Origin: Pontiella desulfatans
Lineage (GTDB): Bacteria; Verrucomicrobiota; Kiritimatiellia; Kiritimatiellales; Pontiellaceae
Direction of reading: 5' to 3'
Assembly (NCBI RefSeq): GCF_900890425.1
Contig: NZ_CAAHFG010000003.1
Span: 248,001-312,000 of the forward strand
Length of the DNA: 64,000 nt
Shown: in pieces, positions 15,598 to 23,967 of the stretch
Layout: each line of letters opens with the position of its first letter
How positions within the stretch are numbered: the first letter of the stretch is position 1
Notes under the pieces: model-generated
Databases searched by the model: none
What the model was told of the DNA's origin: nothing
Seen by the model: only the letters and a program-made list of their open reading frames with translations
Position numbers and translations under genes: made by a program

Positions 15598-17019
15598 ATG
15601 TGTGGTGGTAGATATGTTTTGGTTGGTTTGCTGTCGGTGTCCCTGTTTGCGACCGTCCCGGTCGATGCCGGGAAGAGCGATGTGCTGCGGGAGACCGGCA
15701 GCGCATTTTCGGAGATTGCGAAGCAGGCCTTGCCCGCCGTTGTGTTCATCGATGTGGAGACCACGGTCGAGGTGCCCCGCTACCATTCCCGGAATCCCTT
15801 GGAACAATTCTTTGGCCGCGGCTACCGGGGCTATCAGCAGGAAGAACCCGAAACTCAGAAATACCACCAGCAGGGGCAGGGCTCTGGTTTCATCATTTCC
15901 AAGGATGGCTACATCCTCACCAACAACCATGTGGTCAACGATGCCGACCGCATCACCGTCACCCTCGGTGACGGCCGCGAGTTCGATGCCAAGCTGATCG
16001 GGGCCGATCCCAAGACGGAGGTGGCGCTCATCAAGATCGAGGATGGCGACGAGCTTCCGGTCATCGAGCTGGGCGACTCCGACGCGCTCGACGTGGGCGA
16101 GTGGGTGCTGGCCGCCGGCAATCCGTTCGGCCTCTCGCAAACCATCACCGCCGGCATCGTCAGCGCCAAGGGGCGCGATGAAGTGGGCATTGCCGAATAC
16201 GGCAGTTTCATCCAGACCGACGCCGCCATCAACCCCGGCAACTCCGGCGGCCCCTTGCTGGACATCGATGGCAAGGCCATCGGCATCAATACCGCGATCT
16301 ATACCCGCACCGGCGGCTACATGGGGATCGGTTTCGCCATTCCGATCAACCAGGCCATCACGATCAAGGACCAGCTCATCAAGCATGGCAAGGTGTCGCG
16401 CAGCGTGCTCGGCGTCTACATCCAGGAAGTGGACGAAGACCTCGCCAAGAGCTTCGGGCTCGAGGAGACCGGCGGCATCCTGATCAACCAGGTGCTCGAG
16501 GAATCCGCCGCCGCCGAAGCCGGCCTCAAAGAGGGCGACATCGTCGTCGAAATGAATGGCAGCAAGGTGGAAAAACTCAGTGTGTTCCGCAGCCGCGTGG
16601 CCTCCACTCCGCCGAACTCCAAGCTCGACCTGAAGGTTTTCCGCAACGGGAAATACAAGAATATTTCCGCCATCACCAAGGAGATGGAAGGCGAAGAGGG
16701 GGCCGTTGCTGCGGAGGGCGGGTCGGAACGTTACGACAAGCTGGGGGCCACCGTTGAAAGCCTTGAAAGCGAAGCCGCCCGCAGGCTCGGCTATGAGGAT
16801 CTCGAAGGGGTGCTCGTTACGGAAGTGGAACAGGGTAGCCCCGCGTGGCGCGCCGGCCTGCAACCCGGGCAGGTCATCACCAGCGTCGACCGCCAGCCCG
16901 TTGAAAGCGTCCGCGAATTCAAGGAAATGCTCGCCCAATCCGAATCAGGAAAAATCCTCTTCCTCGTAACCGACGGCCGCAGCTCCCGCTTCGTCGTCGC
17001 CACCATCGAAGACGACTAA
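15598..17019 (+). CDS. HtrA/DegP-type periplasmic serine protease with two PDZ domains
   Basis: The 473-residue protein has a signal peptide (about 1-23), a trypsin-like domain (about 40-270) and two PDZ domains (about 275-365 and 385-465). The catalytic His is in YILTNNHVVNDADR and the Ser in INPGNSGGPLLDIDGKA. At the usual Asp position the sequence reads DPKTEVALIKIE, where most relatives have Asp (KTD-x-AL). The loop HSRNPLEQFFGRGYRGYQQE resembles the DegP LA loop. It degrades or refolds damaged envelope proteins. The stop overlaps the convergent kinase gene by 4 bp. An AGGAG site precedes the ATG. Confidence 0.9.
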   Translation: MCGGRYVLVGLLSVSLFATVPVDAGKSDVLRETGSAFSEIAKQALPAVVFIDVETTVEVPRYHSRNPLEQFFGRGYRGYQQEEPETQKYHQQGQGSGFIISKDGYILTNNHVVNDADRITVTLGDGREFDAKLIGADPKTEVALIKIEDGDELPVIELGDSDALDVGEWVLAAGNPFGLSQTITAGIVSAKGRDEVGIAEYGSFIQTDAAINPGNSGGPLLDIDGKAIGINTAIYTRTGGYMGIGFAIPINQAITIKDQLIKHGKVSRSVLGVYIQEVDEDLAKSFGLEETGGILINQVLEESAAAEAGLKEGDIVVEMNGSKVEKLSVFRSRVASTPPNSKLDLKVFRNGKYKNISAITKEMEGEEGAVAAEGGSERYDKLGATVESLESEAARRLGYEDLEGVLVTEVEQGSPAWRAGLQPGQVITSVDRQPVESVREFKEMLAQSESGKILFLVTDGRSSRFVVATIEDD

Positions 17020-17945
17020 TGCGGTGTCTCGATAAATTCCTGGAGGATGGAATCCTCCGGGACGAGTGACGCATCGATTGCTTCGAAATGACCCAGGAAC
17101 TCCAGCAGTTCCTGGGCTTTGTTTTGCCCGGGGTGCGAGGTTGGAAGGGAGTGGAGCAAGGGTTCCACCAGGGGCTTCAGCACGGGGATTTCGTAGCCCA
17201 GCGCCGAGTTGTATTCCTGGTCGGCCAAGGGCTGGAACGGAAAGATCCACTGGTCTTCGCCGGCCCGTACCGAGGGCCACAGCGTAAAAGTTTTTTCCAC
17301 CGGGTTGCCGCGGTAGTTGTGGTCGCGGATCATGCGGCGCATCATGCGGTGGTTCGTGCTGGAGATCCGTGTGTCGACATCCTTCATCAACGTCGTGCGT
17401 GCGCCGATATAAACCTTGAAAGCCTGGGCCGGGTTCACGAACGACGTGATGCGCGGGTTCAACCCGTGGATGCCCTCGATCAGCGCCAGCTCATCCGGTT
17501 CGAGGCGGATGATTTCCCCTCGGAACTCCCTTTTGCCATGCAGGAATTTGAAATGCGGCATCTCGATAGGGTTGCCATTGCCCAGCTTGTCCAGATGGCG
17601 CTCCAGCAGGGGGAGGTCGATCGCCTCGATATGCTCATAGTCGTATTCGCCCTTGGGATTCTTGGGCGTCAGCTCGCGGTTGACGAAATAGTTGTCCAGG
17701 CTGATCACGTGCGTCTTCACGCCCTGGTGGTTCAGCTCCGCCGCCAACCGCCTGGTGAAGGTGGTTTTGCCCGCCGACGAAGGCCCCGCCAGCCAGATCC
17801 ACTTTAGCTGGTGGTTCTTCTGCGCAACCCGATCCGCGATTGCCCGGATTTCCGCCAGCTTGCGCTCTTCCTCTGCGTGGATGTATTCCCCGATCCGCCC
17901 CGTCCGGATCACCTCGTTCAACTCTTCAACCGTCTGCACATTCAT
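17016..17945 (-). CDS. Uridine-kinase / phosphoribulokinase-family nucleoside kinase
   Basis: The 309-residue P-loop kinase has Walker A GPSSAGKTTFTRR (about 50-62), DNYFVNRELTPKNPKGEYDY (the substrate-binding region of the family) and LIEGIHGLNPRI. It matches the C-terminal uridine-kinase domain found alone or fused to TGS/threonyl-tRNA-synthetase-like domains in many bacteria; only the kinase portion is present here. It probably phosphorylates uridine/cytidine, but the substrate is inferred. I start at 17945 (MNVQTVEELNEVI) rather than 17996 because the upstream part lacks family resemblance. Confidence 0.8.
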   Translation of the reverse strand: MNVQTVEELNEVIRTGRIGEYIHAEEERKLAEIRAIADRVAQKNHQLKWIWLAGPSSAGKTTFTRRLAAELNHQGVKTHVISLDNYFVNRELTPKNPKGEYDYEHIEAIDLPLLERHLDKLGNGNPIEMPHFKFLHGKREFRGEIIRLEPDELALIEGIHGLNPRITSFVNPAQAFKVYIGARTTLMKDVDTRISSTNHRMMRRMIRDHNYRGNPVEKTFTLWPSVRAGEDQWIFPFQPLADQEYNSALGYEIPVLKPLVEPLLHSLPTSHPGQNKAQELLEFLGHFEAIDASLVPEDSILQEFIETPH

Positions 17946-17999
17946 GGAACCATCATACGCAAGCGGGGTGCTGATGCAACCATGGGGCATTGCCAAAAC

Positions 18000-18319
18000 T
18001 GAAGAGGGCAGTGGGGTGTTTCAAGTCGGCCGTGGCCTTCGCGTATCCTATGCAACGTAAAGATGTGCGAAGGCCGGGCCATGCAGCTGTTCGTGGCGTT
18101 CTATTCCCCGGTTGAAACAGGGGGATCGTATCCTTCAACTCCAGGAGGAGTAATTCAATCGAATAGAACCGTTCTAATAACCATACCCACGATTCGGGGC
18201 GAGCTGTTCAGGATGGCGAATGGGATTCGTTGACACCTTAAATCAGTCAACACGAGGCATAAATATTGCCTTCAACTCCGTACGTCGCACCTTGACTGCT
18301 TCACACTCTGGTTCCGCAA
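18000..18319. other. Gene-poor stretch
   Basis: No gene is supported. The only structure is a weak inverted repeat, GGCCTTCGC at about 18030 and GCGAAGGCC at about 18069. Confidence 0.5.
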
Positions 18320-18706
18320 TCAATATCTTCGTGCGGTATAGGTGACTCCATAATCAACCCATGTCATAGTGTCATCATTTAAAATCGTCCAGCTCATGGT
18401 GCGGCCACCATCTAATGTCACGATCAACTGGTCGCCTGATGTTTTGTATGTGCCAGAACCGCTCTCTTCCATATAACCCCGTTCAAATTCGTTGAAAGTG
18501 AAAGTCCCTCCAAATCTAAATGTGTTTAAAACATACCACCCCGTATTATCGCCTGGCTGAGCCTCATTTGTTGACTTCCAAGACCCAACAACCCAGTCTT
18601 GATCGTCACTTCCTCCCCCCTCATCATCATCTCCACCGCAACCGAAAAGCGCTACCGACACAGTTAAAATCATGATTGTCATTAGTCTTCTGCTTAGCTC
18701 TTTCAT
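18320..18706 (-). CDS. Small lipoprotein, lipocalin-like
   Basis: The 128-residue protein has a lipoprotein signal ending VSVALFGCGG and a short acidic Gly-rich linker (DDDEGGGSDDQD). A beta-rich domain follows with VVGSWKSTN, FRFGGTFTFNEFERGYMEES and LIVTLDGGRTMSWTILNDDT, resembling small lipocalin-like domains. The function is unknown. Base composition here is noticeably more AT-rich than in neighbouring core genes, which may indicate acquired DNA. Confidence 0.65.
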   Translation of the reverse strand: MKELSRRLMTIMILTVSVALFGCGGDDDEGGGSDDQDWVVGSWKSTNEAQPGDNTGWYVLNTFRFGGTFTFNEFERGYMEESGSGTYKTSGDQLIVTLDGGRTMSWTILNDDTMTWVDYGVTYTARRY

Positions 18707-18784
18707 TTCTTCTCACATTCCTTTTTTATGATTCCCTAGGGCCTAAATGCCACTAGACTCAGTCCATTTGAAACTCACATTCAC

Positions 18785-19216
18785 CTAGTACTTTCCGACA
18801 GTCCAAACGCCATTGCCATCATTGGATATTCCTCGAGCCGAGCTGTCTACCTTTATTAATTGCATGCTTCGAACTACCTCAAAGTCAGGGCCAGTATCTC
18901 CGTGATAAAACTCGATGTCTTCAAAGCGGTCACCAGGCTCACAGGCAAACCTATGAGTCTGGCCCTTTCCAATCCACGTTTCCCACCTCTCGTTAATACG
19001 CGTGTGGTAATGCGCTATATGTATCGCCCCCCAGAAATCCGCGTTCTCAACTGTGACATAGATTGGGTCTTCGATTGGAGGCGCGCTACCATTTGACACT
19101 CCACCTTGACCATCATCTTCATCCATACATCCGACCATAGCACATGGAAGGATTGCACTAGCTGTAATTAAGATCGTTCGTCTTGCGAGTTTCCGCCATT
19201 TTTTTTCTGATTTCAT
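18785..19216 (-). CDS. Small lipoprotein of unknown function
   Basis: The 143-residue protein has a lipoprotein signal ending ILPCAMVGCMDEDD. The mature part has WGAIHIAHYHTRI and WIGKGQTHRFACEPGDRFED, which looks like a small beta-sandwich. I do not recognise the family. It shares strand and composition with the lipoprotein at 18320-18706 and may be co-transcribed with it (78-bp gap). Confidence 0.6.
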   Translation of the reverse strand: MKSEKKWRKLARRTILITASAILPCAMVGCMDEDDGQGGVSNGSAPPIEDPIYVTVENADFWGAIHIAHYHTRINERWETWIGKGQTHRFACEPGDRFEDIEFYHGDTGPDFEVVRSMQLIKVDSSARGISNDGNGVWTVGKY

Positions 19217-19390
19217 ATTTCACCTATTGTTTAGAGCAGCCACCATGGACGCAGATACTAATTAATACGGATTGATTTTATAAATCTTATGCGATCATCA
19301 ATTTTTTTTTTAACATCACTTGTGCTGGTGATACGCATTTTTCAGACCAAGACGTATTTGCACTGTGTTACTTGAAACAATGACAGCTTT

Positions 19391-19660
19391 TTACGCCTTT
19401 ATTGTAATTATCCCTTGACCAAAAAGGCCGGCATCGGAAAGAAGCTCTTCGAGCTTTTCGAAATCGGGCTCCAGGCCATCCATGCAGCCGAGGTTATCCA
19501 TGATGACGGCCAGTTGTTCAGGCAACACGCTTTCATGCTGCTCAACACGCTGCTTTGCCGTTACGAACAATTGTTGCGCCCTGGACTGGGTTACAACGAT
19601 ACGGAAACGAGCGAAACGTAGATTTGCAATAAAAGGGATTTCATTAAAAGGGCATCTCAT
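19391..19660 (-). CDS. Hypothetical small protein, second ORF of an overlapping pair
   Basis: The frame encodes 89 residues (MRCPFNEIPFIANLRFARFR; VTAKQRVEQHESVLPEQLAV). Its start overlaps the end of the upstream 57-residue ORF by 17 nt in another frame. The body is charged and helix-prone, like a real protein. Either the pair is translationally coupled or this is one gene broken near 19646. There is no recognisable family. Confidence 0.45.
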   Translation of the reverse strand: MRCPFNEIPFIANLRFARFRIVVTQSRAQQLFVTAKQRVEQHESVLPEQLAVIMDNLGCMDGLEPDFEKLEELLSDAGLFGQGIITIKA

Positions 19661-19817
19661 CCATTACCCTGAAGTTGTCCAGGAGGCGCTTGTGTTTATC
19701 GGGAAGGTCGTCTTCCTGGATGACCGTACGGGTCGTGATTGGGCGTTTGCGCTCGATTCCCTGGTTGCAGTATTCCGAGATCTCTTCTAAGGCTCTAATT
19801 TCGGCCCGTTTCGGCAT
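19644..19817 (-). CDS. Hypothetical 57-residue protein, first ORF of an overlapping pair
   Basis: It begins MPKRAEIRALEEISEYCNQG and ends VMDEMPF. GGGGAA lies 6 nt before the ATG. The composition (Lys/Glu/Arg helices) is protein-like. It overlaps the next ORF at the CCCTTTTAA stop. A toxin-antitoxin-like pair is conceivable but not supported by any motif. Upstream at 19869-19913, a GGTGCAGTAAAA / GGTGCACTAAAA direct repeat could be an operator. Confidence 0.45.
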   Translation of the reverse strand: MPKRAEIRALEEISEYCNQGIERKRPITTRTVIQEDDLPDKHKRLLDNFRVMDEMPF

Positions 19818-20007
19818 CGTTTATTCCCCACGTTTCAAGAGTCCATTCCGCCCCCGTCGTGGTGTTGCCATGGTGCAGTAAAATCCCGCAGGTGCAGTTT
19901 GGTGCACTAAAAAACGGTCTGCGGCTGTCTTGCGTTGTCCATGGCCGGAGGTTCGGAAACTCTCACGATATCCCTGTAAATATTAGTTCTAATGCGTTTG
20001 GGCAACA

Positions 20008-20036
20008 AAAAAAGGCCAGTCGTGATGACTGACCTT
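20008..20036 (-). terminator. Terminator downstream of tRNA-Pro
   Basis: On the minus strand AAAGGTCAGTCATCACGAC and TGGCCTTTTTTTTG form a hairpin followed by a T-run, 8 nt beyond the tRNA 3' end. Confidence 0.75.
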
Positions 20037-20043
20037 TTTAAGA

Positions 20044-20120
20044 TGGTCGGGGCGGAGAGATTCGAACTCCCGACCTATTGCTCCCAAAGCAACCGCGCTA
20101 CCAGACTGCGCTACGCCCCG
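20044..20120 (-). tRNA. tRNA-Pro (anticodon UGG), CCA encoded
   Basis: The minus strand folds as a full cloverleaf. The 5' acceptor strand CGGGGCG (20120-20114) pairs with CGCCCCG (20054-20048). The D arm contains AGTCTGGTAGC. The anticodon loop TTTGGGA gives UGG. The T arm has GGTTCGAATC-like sequence (AGTTCGAATCTC). Discriminator A is followed by an encoded CCA at 20046-20044. It is transcribed alone with its own terminator. Confidence 0.93.
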
Positions 20121-20369
20121 TTTCCTCGGTTTGGAATCTTCCAAATCCCGGAAAGCGCAGGAATATCGGGCAATCGACGGGGAAAGGCAACCCCTTTTTT
20201 CGGGTAATGCGGACATCGGCGATTTCCGACGGCATGAAAAGCTAGCGGACGAAATGCGTAAAACATGATCGTTAATACCTGTTAAAAAGCCTTGTTCGGG
20301 GGGTTTGTTCTTTTTAGGTTCCGTGTTCAGGCGGAACCCAACCGCGTTGAGTCAACAAAGGAGCAAGGC

Positions 20370-22906
20370 ATGAAGATGATGAAGGCATTCGGTTTTACGG
20401 TGGCATTGATCCTGGGGGCAGCGGCGTCCCTGTCGCATGCCGACAAGGTTTACACGACCCATACCGGAGGAAGTGGCAACATTTCCGACGGCACGACGGC
20501 AACGAATGCCGTTACGTTGACTACGGCGCTTGCCATTGCCAATGCGGATCCGGCCCGACGGCACATTGTTTTACTGGGCGGAGCCTACAACGGCCTTCCT
20601 CGGCTGGAAATTACAGCGAACGATGTGATGCTCGACGGCGGGTACGAGGATGTCGGCGGTGTGTGGCGCAAGAGCTACGAACCTTCGGTTTTGAATATTG
20701 TTTCGAGCGACGAGGCCTACAGCAGTTCGATCGCCCATCGTCGGGGCATTGTTGCGGCGAACCGGACAGGGCTCCTGCTCCAGGATTTAACCATCAACTT
20801 GTCGGGGCCTACGGGAACAAGCGGCAGTGGTGAAGGCAAATCGGCCTATGGCATCTATCTCGATGGTTGCAGCAACTATGCGGTTCGTCGGGTCGGCATC
20901 TCCACGGGGAATGCGACGAGCGGCAATGTCGGGCGCTATGGCCTTTCCGGAAATACGGGGAATACCGGAAGCTCGGGGGGAGCCGGCAGCAACGCTTCGG
21001 GGGCTGCGAATGGCGGTAACGGGGGCTATGGAGGCCTAGGCGGTGTCGGATCTAAATATTGGTCGGGAGGGGGGGCTGCCGATGCTTCCGCATGGGGGGA
21101 GGATGGGCAGTTCGGCGGTTGCGGCGGGGAAGGGGCGCGTGATGACGTTGGACAAACGAGTTGGCATGGCAACCGTGGTGGCGCAAACCGAACAAACGAC
21201 CGGGCCGGCCCCGGTTCCGGTAGTGGAGGGACGTATGGTTTGGGCGGCAAGGGCGAAGATGGCGGAAACGGCGGTAACGGCGGCGTAGGCTCCAGCGGGG
21301 GGACGGGTTCTTCCGGTTCTGCCGGTGTTGCAACCTATTCCAGCGGATTCTTTGTACCCGGCAATGGCTCGCATGGTTCGGGCGGTGCCGCCGGAAAAGG
21401 TGGCCGGCGGTGGTGGCGGCGGCTGGCACAACGATGGGCTTTTGGCGGCCGATGAATCCGGTGGCGGCGGTGGCGGCGGTGGGCGGCGGGCGGGCGGGTA
21501 CCGGGGGCGAAGGCGGTCATGGCGGCGGCAGCGCATATGCAATTTTCCTGTGGAACAATGGAGCCGGTGGCCTGATTGAGGACTGCTCAGTGATTCCCGG
21601 TAGCCGAGGAAGCTATGGTGTCGGAGGGTCTGGCGGAAACGGGGGAGGCTACGGTAGCGGCGGCACCCGGGGCAATGCGGCGGATGATGGTTACTACGGT
21701 GGTTATGGAGGCCGTGGAGGTTATGGTGGAGCCGGTGGTGCTGGTGGTAATGGCGCGTATGGCGTTCGATATGCGGTTGGTCTTCAGGGTGGTTCCAGTC
21801 CGGCCTTTTTGGGAACCATGGCCGGTTGTTCGGTAAACGGCGACGAAACCTTTGGTTCGCTTCCCGACCTGCCACCGGTTCCGGTAAATGTGGCTGCAAC
21901 CGATGGAGATTATAACGACAAGGTCGCCGTTTCATGGACATCGGTAGCCGAGGCCACGAGCTACCAAATCTATCGCAGCACGACCAACGACTCGGCAACG
22001 GCCGGGGCCCCGATAGGCTCTTCGCCAATCCCGTCATACGAAGATTCACTATCCGCCGCAGGAGTGACCTACTACTATTGGGTTAAATCGGTCGGCGTCG
22101 GAGGAACCAGCGATTTCAGCGAACCCGATTCGGGATTCAGCGCGCTGGAGCTGATCGCGGGCGCAGGCCCCAACGGATCAATTTCTCCCACAGGCACGGT
22201 CGTCGTAAGCTATGGCGGTTCAACCAACTTTGTGATCACGGCCGAACCCTATTTCCATATTGAAGAGGTGAAGACCAACGATGTTTCCGTGGGGGCGGTA
22301 TCCGGAGTGCTCTGGTCGAATATCGTTGCGCCGGGAACGATCCATGCAACCTTCGCGCCGGATCTGGCCACGAACAACGTTCCGCATTGGTGGCTGGCCT
22401 CGTTTGGCTATACCAACGATTTCGACCAAGCGGCACTGGGCAATCAGGATGGGGACACGCTACTCACTTGGGAGGAATATTTCCAGGGAACCAGCCCCAA
22501 CGACGAGGATACCGATAACGACACGGTCTTCGACGGCATGGAGGTCGCGTTGGCGGATCTCGGTTTTGTGAACGGGGTCTCCGATACAAACCTACTGGCG
22601 CTCATCCAGAACTATGCGGATGTGCTCGGGGTCTTTACCTCAGCCGAGCTCAATGCGGCCATCGCGCAGGGCGAGGCGAACGTGACGAACGCGCCCGGCA
22701 GCTATGGGCTCTACACCCCCGAAGCCTTGCTGGATCTCGGGGTCGGGGATATCGGGCTCCAGGTCAGCAACGGCGTCGCGGAGCTTTCCGTGCAACTCTG
22801 GCAGTCGGAGGATCTCAACATCTGGACGAATGCCGGCGGCGAGGTCGAGTGGCAGCTGCCGGTTGATGCGGAGAAGAAATTCTACCGCGTCCGCGCCGAG
22901 CCTTAG
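20370..22906 (+). pseudogene. Secreted Gly-rich / fibronectin type III protein, frame disrupted in the Gly tract
   Basis: The gene starts MKMMKAFGFTVALILGAAAS, a clear signal peptide with AAGGAG upstream. Frame 1 runs to 21455 through a beta-helix-like region and Gly-rich repeats (GGNGGNGGVGSSGGTGSSG). Continuity then needs a shift near 21400 into a frame reading GGGGGGWHNDGLLAADESGG, and a second near 21480 into the frame open to 22906. The last part has a fibronectin type III domain (PPVPVNVAATDG to YYYWVKSVG), a repeat domain and a Ca-binding-like NQDGDTLLTWEEYFQGTSPN / DEDTDNDTVFDG segment. GGCGGCGGT runs make slippage or sequencing error plausible. It is probably a surface or exported protein; its role is unknown. 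Confidence 0.7.
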
Positions 22907-23604
22907 CGCCGGCCGGCGGCCACATAGACGGCACCCACCGAGGTGCCGCCGGTGATGGGATTGTTGAATTCGATGGTGTGCGCTTTGGTCTCGGCGAAAA
23001 CCAGGCCAAGGCGTTCCGCAAAAAAATCTTCCGGAGCGCCATCCGCCCACATGGCAAACACGCCGTCCGGCTTCAGGTGTTGCGCCATTTCGGCCAAACC
23101 CTCTTCCGTATAGAAATGGGTGTTGGATTGGTGCAGCACGTTGGTCGGCGTATGGTCGATATCCAGCAGGATGGCATCGAGCTGCTTTTCCGGGGCGTTG
23201 CGCATTAGGGCGAAAAAGTCGGCCTGCCTTAGTGAGCAACGGAGATCATCGTTCAGCGTTTTGCCCAACGGCACCAGCTCGGACTGGTGCCAACCGATTA
23301 CCGCTTCGAGAAAATCGACGACCACCAACGAGGCAACCCGTGCATCCTTCAGCGCCTCGACGGCGGTATAGCCCAGGCCAAGCCCGCCGACCACCACGTC
23401 GAGATCGCCCCGATCCAAAGCAGCCAGCCCCTTGATGGCCAGTTGCGATTCCGCCTCATGGAACAGGCTGGTCATCAGGAAATCCTCCGCCAGCTTCACT
23501 TCATAGATATCCGTGTCGCCAAACTGCGGCATCCGACGCCTTCGCAGCATCAGGTCACCGATCGGCGTGGGGCGGAAGTCCAACTCTTCATAGAAAATAC
23601 TCAT
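22903..23604 (-). CDS. Spermidine-synthase-like SAM-dependent protein
   Basis: The 233-residue protein has a Rossmann SAM-binding motif (VVVGGLGLGYTAVEAL, about 72-87), VVDFLEAVIGWH after strand 2, and ILLDIDHTPTNVLH at the active-site strand. This matches the spermidine synthase / spermine synthase-like superfamily. The usual substrate residues of true SpeE are not all recognisable, so methyltransferase or aminopropyl transfer cannot be decided. It starts MSIFYEELDF at 23604; the longer frame adds eight odd residues. The stop overlaps the end of the Gly-rich gene by 4 bp. Confidence 0.7.
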   Translation of the reverse strand: MSIFYEELDFRPTPIGDLMLRRRRMPQFGDTDIYEVKLAEDFLMTSLFHEAESQLAIKGLAALDRGDLDVVVGGLGLGYTAVEALKDARVASLVVVDFLEAVIGWHQSELVPLGKTLNDDLRCSLRQADFFALMRNAPEKQLDAILLDIDHTPTNVLHQSNTHFYTEEGLAEMAQHLKPDGVFAMWADGAPEDFFAERLGLVFAETKAHTIEFNNPITGGTSVGAVYVAAGRR

Positions 23605-23668
23605 GCCGCACCATGCTTGGCTTTGCATGCCATTGGAAGCCCTATCCCCAATTTGTTCAGTTTTTCGC

Positions 23669-23776
23669 GGATTTTTATGGGAGCAATTCTTAGCTCATGT
23701 GCCCCTACGGTATGACGATGAAGTCGACCGCATCTGGCGCATGATCTACTACATCGAACCCAGCCAGCCGGCCTAA
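23669..23776 (+). pseudogene. Possible relic of a RAYT (Y1) transposase C-terminal end
   Basis: The plus strand reads GFLWEQFLAHVPLRYDDEVD then RIWRMIYYIEPSQPA-stop. This resembles the final helix of Y1 transposases (W-Q-x-x-x-x-H-x-x-R-(D/N)-E-x-x-x-x-R-I-x-x-Y-I-x-x-N-P). No start or catalytic HUH site remains. A 28-bp palindrome follows 2 bp later. This 363-bp gap contains no other gene. Confidence 0.4.
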
Positions 23777-23777
23777 T

Positions 23778-23805
23778 CCAAGCACACTTGCGCAAGTGTG
23801 CTTGG
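23778..23805. repeat. 28-bp perfect palindrome (REP-like)
   Basis: The sequence beginning CCAAGCACACTTGC at 23778 is exactly its own reverse complement through 23805. It sits just after the RAYT-like relic. Confidence 0.8.
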
Positions 23806-23825
23806 GCGGCATGTCGGTTTGGTGG

Positions 23826-23887
23826 ACAGCAACTCCTGCACGTCGTTCCAGCTGAGGAGGGGGCAAGGTCGCCGTCCTTTTCGAGGG
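23826..23887. repeat. Partial duplication of the SNF2 gene 3' end
   Basis: About 62 bp here closely match 23976-24038, the last ~60 bp of the helicase gene (shared: TCCTGCACGTCGTTCCAGCT and GGTCGCCGTCCTTTTCGAGG). The copies are 88 bp apart. The spacer holds a CTCGCAT...ATATGCGAG inverted repeat. Confidence 0.8.
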
Positions 23888-23967
23888 AACCTGTTGCGTT
23901 GTCGTTCGTGGCGCGGATATCCGATCCGCGTTCCGTGCGCACTGCAAACTCGCATCAGATATGCGAG

